From NCBI GenBank assembly GCA_900551555.1, contig URWC01000071.1, positions 1 to 8,768 of the forward strand: a stretch of DNA of 8,768 nt, read 5' to 3'. Below, piece after piece: positions 5,465 through 8,768 of this stretch. The position numbers were made by a program, and so were the translations under genes. Position 1 is the first letter of the stretch. Every line of letters begins with the position of its first letter. Source of the DNA: an uncultured Collinsella sp. GTDB lineage: Bacteria; Actinomycetota; Coriobacteriia; Coriobacteriales; Coriobacteriaceae. The notes beneath the pieces are model-generated. The model made no database searches. It was not told the DNA's origin and saw nothing but the letters and a program-made list of their open reading frames with translations.

Positions 5465-7825
5465 CTACACACGGCGTTTGAGCTGAGCTCCGCCTTCGCC
5501 GGGCATAAGACGGCGAGCGTCGTAGACCGAATCGACACTGCTGATGGAAGCCAGCAGCGGATCCAGACCGCTCGCGTCCGAGATCTCGACCATGAAGCGC
5601 AGGGTTGCAATACCCTCGCGGTTGGTCGATGTGGCGGCAGAAAGGATATTGCCGCCCGCATCGCCAATGGCAATGGTGACATCCTTGAGCAGGCCCATGC
5701 GGTCCAGGCACTCGACCACGATCTCGACCTGGAAGAGGGTGTCGGCAGCGCCGTCCCACTCCACATCGATCATGCGCTCGGGATGTTCCATAAGACCCTT
5801 GACGTTGGGGCAGTTGGCGCGATGCACCGAAACGCCACGACCGCGCGTGATGAAGCCGACGATGTCGTCACCCGTCACGGGGTTGCAGCAATGAGCCAGA
5901 CGGACCAGCAGGCCGCTGTTGCTCTCGCCCTTGACGATAATGCCGTTACTGGCGCTCTTGCCGCGCTTTTGCGGCTTGCGGTTGGAGCCTCGGGCCGGCT
6001 GCTTGACGACCTCGGCAATGGCTTCGGTCTTGGTGAGCTGCTCCTCGGGCTTGGGGTCCAAGATTTGCTCGACCTTGTTACCCACAGCGCGCGGGGCAAC
6101 CTTGCCGGCGCCGACGGCGGCAAACAAGTCCTCGAGCTGCTTGTAGTTAAACTGCTCCGCCACGGCGTTGAGCGCACGCGTGGATCGCGGCGTAGAGATG
6201 CCATACCCGCGCTTGCGCAGGTCCTTGGCCAGTATATCGCGACCGGCGGCAGCGTCGTCGTCCTTGGTCGCGGCGGCAAAATAGCGGCGGATCTTTGACT
6301 TGGCGGAAGGCGTCTTAACAATCTTGAGCCAATCGCGCGACGGCTTGGAACTCTTGTTAGTCAGGATCTCGACACGGTCACCCGTCTTGATCTCGTGCGT
6401 GAGCGGAGCCACCGCACCGTTGATTTTGGCGCCGACGCAATGGTTTCCCACCTCGGTATGAACGGCATAGGCAAAGTCGAGCGGCGTGGAGCCAGCACGA
6501 AGCGCCATGACCTCGCCTTTGGGCGTGAAGACAAAGATCTCCTGATCGAACAGATCGACCTTCAGCGAGTGCAGGTATTCCTTGGCATCGGTAATCTCGT
6601 CGGAAGCCGCCCAATCGAGCGAATGCTTGAGCCAGTTGATCTGGTCGTCCAAACGTTGAGCGTCATTGGTCTTGGAAGCAGACGATCCGCCCGACTTCTT
6701 ATATAGCCAGTGGGCGGCAATGCCGTACTCGGCCTGCTCATGCATCTCGTAGGTTCGAATCTGAATCTCGAGCGGACGAGCCGTAGGGCCGATGACCGTC
6801 GTGTGGAGCGACTGGTAGTTATTGACCTTGGGCATGGCGATATAGTCTTTAAAGCGACCGGGCATGGGGTGCCACAGCGTATGCACCGCGCCGAGCGTGG
6901 AATAGCAATCGCGCACCGAGTGCGTGATGACGCGCAGTGCCACCAGGTCGTAAATCTCGGAGAACTCCTTGCCCTTGCGCTTCATCTTTTGGTAGATGGA
7001 CCAATAGTGCTTGGAACGGCCGTTGATCTGGAAGTCCTCCAGGCCAATGCGGTTGAGCTCATCGGTGAGTGTCTTGATGGTCTCGGCCAGATAGCGCTCA
7101 CGGACCTCGCGTGACTCCGCCACCATGCGCGCGATGCGCTGGTAGGCGTCGGGCTCAAGGTAGAAGAAGGACAGGTCCTCGAGCTCCCATTTAATGGAGC
7201 TCATGCCCAGACGGTCGGCCAGGGGCGCATACACGTCCATGGTCTCGCGCGCCTTAAACAGGCGACGGTCCTCGCGCAGGGCTGCAAGGGTGCGCATGTT
7301 GTGCAGACGGTCGGCAAGCTTAACGATGATGACGCGGATGTCCTTGGACATGGCGAGGAACATCTTGCGCAGCGTGAGGGCCTGCTTCTCGTCCATGCTA
7401 TCGACTTCGATGTTGGTGAGCTTGGTCACGCCATCGACGAGCTCGGCCACTGTATCGCCAAACAGGCCGGAAACATCGGCAAGCGAGGTCTCGGTATCCT
7501 CGACGGTATCGTGCAGCAGCGCGGCGCACACCACATCGCAGTCCATCTTGAGGTCGGCCAAAATGATGGCCACCTCGACGGGATGGTTGATGTACATCTC
7601 ACCCGAGCGGCGCTTTTGGTTGCAGTGCTTCTCGGCAGCAAAGCAATAGGCCTGCTCCACCTTAGAAAAGTCGTCCTCATTCATATATTTGAGGCACAGG
7701 CGCTCCAGCTTGTCGTAGCTGTCCGCCATAATCTCGGGCGGTAGCTCATCGGCATGCTTATAGTGCTCCATCTCCGAAAAAGGCTGGAGGGTGGAATCAT
7801 GGGCGGTACGGGCTGCGGCATCCAT
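5465..7825 (-). CDS. rel: Bifunctional (p)ppGpp synthetase/hydrolase (RelA/SpoT family)
   Basis: This 786-residue long RSH enzyme makes (p)ppGpp from GTP/GDP and ATP on starved ribosomes and also degrades it. The N-terminal HD hydrolase (about 55-205) is intact: YINHP (His81), LLHDTVED (105-110), KLADRLHNMRTL (169-180). The synthetase domain (about 240-375) has GRSKHYWSIYQKM, YDLVALRV with Asp293, GRFKDYIAMPK and NNYQSLHTTV, then EIQIRT. The RFKD motif is the type seen in bifunctional enzymes rather than in hydrolase-dead RelA. Next come TGS (about 428-490), a Cys/His element AHCCNPV...HRANCPN (His645, Cys646, Cys647, Cys672) and a C-terminal ACT domain (about 697-773). A Lys/Arg-rich linker with GSNRKPQKRGKS lies at 612-625. 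ATG 7825 has AAGGGGA at a 5-nt spacing and lies 15 nt after the helicase stop, so the two are probably co-transcribed. Confidence 0.96.
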   Translation of the reverse strand: MDAAARTAHDSTLQPFSEMEHYKHADELPPEIMADSYDKLERLCLKYMNEDDFSKVEQAYCFAAEKHCNQKRRSGEMYINHPVEVAIILADLKMDCDVVCAALLHDTVEDTETSLADVSGLFGDTVAELVDGVTKLTNIEVDSMDEKQALTLRKMFLAMSKDIRVIIVKLADRLHNMRTLAALREDRRLFKARETMDVYAPLADRLGMSSIKWELEDLSFFYLEPDAYQRIARMVAESREVRERYLAETIKTLTDELNRIGLEDFQINGRSKHYWSIYQKMKRKGKEFSEIYDLVALRVITHSVRDCYSTLGAVHTLWHPMPGRFKDYIAMPKVNNYQSLHTTVIGPTARPLEIQIRTYEMHEQAEYGIAAHWLYKKSGGSSASKTNDAQRLDDQINWLKHSLDWAASDEITDAKEYLHSLKVDLFDQEIFVFTPKGEVMALRAGSTPLDFAYAVHTEVGNHCVGAKINGAVAPLTHEIKTGDRVEILTNKSSKPSRDWLKIVKTPSAKSKIRRYFAAATKDDDAAAGRDILAKDLRKRGYGISTPRSTRALNAVAEQFNYKQLEDLFAAVGAGKVAPRAVGNKVEQILDPKPEEQLTKTEAIAEVVKQPARGSNRKPQKRGKSASNGIIVKGESNSGLLVRLAHCCNPVTGDDIVGFITRGRGVSVHRANCPNVKGLMEHPERMIDVEWDGAADTLFQVEIVVECLDRMGLLKDVTIAIGDAGGNILSAATSTNREGIATLRFMVEISDASGLDPLLASISSVDSVYDARRLMPGEGGAQLKRRV

Positions 7826-7840
7826 CGAGGTCCCCTTCCC

Positions 7841-8768
7841 CTAGGCCCGCGGTACGATCGGGCGGTTAACTTTGGCTAGCATATCAGAAGCGCACGAATC
7901 GAGCGCCCAACTCCGGAAAGCCGAGAACTCCATGCGCGAGTGCAAGCCCTCCAAATAGCGAATTGACCTGCTCAATTGCACACGGCCGGGGTTTTCGGCC
8001 ATCGCGATGCGACGGGTGTCGTCAAACCCCGAAACGTGGCAGAAACCAAGCTCTTCGAAGATTCCCAGACCGCTTGCCACCGAGCGCTCGTCAACCGGCG
8101 TGCGGGCATCGATGGCAAGACACATCTGCGCGATGTCGATATCGCTCGCACTAAACGAGTCGTCTCCGGTCTTGCCGCGGTTGGAGCGCCACATAGTCTG
8201 CAGCGCTCGATAGAGCGTGACGAGCTCGTCGCGCTCGGGCGCATAGCAGTCGAGCAGGCGCTCGTTAATGCGAGCGTCACGCGACGAGTAGAGCAAGTGA
8301 ATCACGGCAGGTTGGCCGTCGCGACCGGCGCGTCCGCTCATCTGGTTGAACTCAATGCTGCCAAACGGCATGTGGTAGAGCACGACATGGCGGATATCGG
8401 GCAGGTTGACACCCTCGCCAAAGGCGGAGGTCGAAACGATGCAGCTGAGGCTGCCGTCTCGAAACGCTTCTTCTACGCGATGGCGGTCGGTGCGCGTAAG
8501 GCCAGCGTTATAGAACGCGATACGGGTCGCACAGTCGGGAACGCGTTTGCGTAGTGTCTTGGCAAGCGCCACGGACTGATCACGCGAATTGACGTAAATG
8601 ACGGTCTTCTCCCCCGTCGCCACGATCGACACTAAACGGTTCTCGCGGCTCGCAAGGTCGCGGTCGTCCTCGAGCTGCAGGTTCTCGCGCACCGTCTCGT
8701 CGACCACCGTGCGAGTGATCGGCAACATGCGGGCAAGCTCGGCCACGACCGGAGCCGTCGCGGTGGCC
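7841..8768 (-). CDS. RecQ-like SF2 helicase, C-terminal part (cut by window edge); possibly part of a RecJ-helicase fusion
   Basis: The 308 visible residues stay open to the window edge, so the true start lies beyond 8768. The fragment begins in helicase motif III (ATATAP, read from the codons at 8747-8767). It then has a RecA2 domain: KTVIYVNSRDQSVALAKTL (motif IV region), YNAGLTRTDRHRVEEAF, STSAFGEGVNLPDIRHVV (motif V) and EFNQMSGRAGRDG (motif VI with both arginines). The arrangement is RecQ-like and should drive ATP-dependent 3'-5' DNA unwinding. About 130 residues follow without the four-cysteine zinc site of classical RecQ and without a recognisable HRDC domain. The gene directly precedes rel, the place where recJ is often found in Gram-positive bacteria. 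RecJ proteins with an appended helicase are known in some lineages, so a fusion is plausible but cannot be seen here. Confidence 0.85.
   Translation of the reverse strand, partial: ATATAPVVAELARMLPITRTVVDETVRENLQLEDDRDLASRENRLVSIVATGEKTVIYVNSRDQSVALAKTLRKRVPDCATRIAFYNAGLTRTDRHRVEEAFRDGSLSCIVSTSAFGEGVNLPDIRHVVLYHMPFGSIEFNQMSGRAGRDGQPAVIHLLYSSRDARINERLLDCYAPERDELVTLYRALQTMWRSNRGKTGDDSFSASDIDIAQMCLAIDARTPVDERSVASGLGIFEELGFCHVSGFDDTRRIAMAENPGRVQLSRSIRYLEGLHSRMEFSAFRSWALDSCASDMLAKVNRPIVPRA

Noticed and set aside
5783..6298. A + strand reading frame of 171 codons opposite rel
   Set aside because: It is a low-complexity Leu/Ala/Gly-rich shadow of the conserved Rel protein, with no independent support.

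Overview
The window looks like ordinary core chromosome from a moderately GC-rich Gram-positive bacterium. Protein style and gene content suggest the Actinomycetota class Coriobacteriia (Collinsella-like). That placement rests on recalled family resemblance, not on a search. Every gene I can support lies on the minus strand, so transcription runs from high to low coordinates.

Layout, in the direction of transcription: (1) 8768-7841, the C-terminal part of a RecQ-like SF2 helicase cut by the window edge. It is followed after 15 nt by a full-length bifunctional RelA/SpoT-type (p)ppGpp synthetase/hydrolase (7825-5465). Then come a hairpin terminator and a metallo-beta-lactamase-fold hydrolase (5376-4693). 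(2) 4498-3632, a class II fructose-bisphosphate aldolase with its own extended -10 promoter, followed by a 93-nt near-perfect inverted repeat. (3) 3375-1942, a cytoplasmic transglutaminase-like cysteine protease-fold protein with a recognisable promoter, then tRNA-Leu(CAA) and a terminator. (4) 1744-310, the infC-rpmI-rplT operon (IF-3, L35, L20), with a promoter, a leader of about 160 nt and a closing terminator. (5) 1-309, no convincing protein gene. The left end carries hairpins and a boxA-like motif resembling the transcribed leader or spacer of an rRNA operon, which would lie beyond the left edge.

The most interesting part is the leader of infC. A strong terminator hairpin with a seven-U tract ends immediately before infC. 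The annotated-style ATG has no Shine-Dalgarno sequence, whereas a perfect GGAGG sits inside the reading frame, 8 nt before an AUA codon. A possible 18-codon leader peptide runs through the terminator hairpin and stops on that Shine-Dalgarno sequence. Together these suggest autoregulation by both transcription attenuation and a non-AUG start. The principle is known for infC operons elsewhere (AUU start in E. coli, L20-controlled leader in B. subtilis), but this arrangement is one I do not recognise.

Functionally the window links translation (IF-3, L20, L35, tRNA-Leu), the stringent response (Rel), glycolysis (aldolase) and DNA repair (helicase). No mobile element, CRISPR array or defence island was seen.
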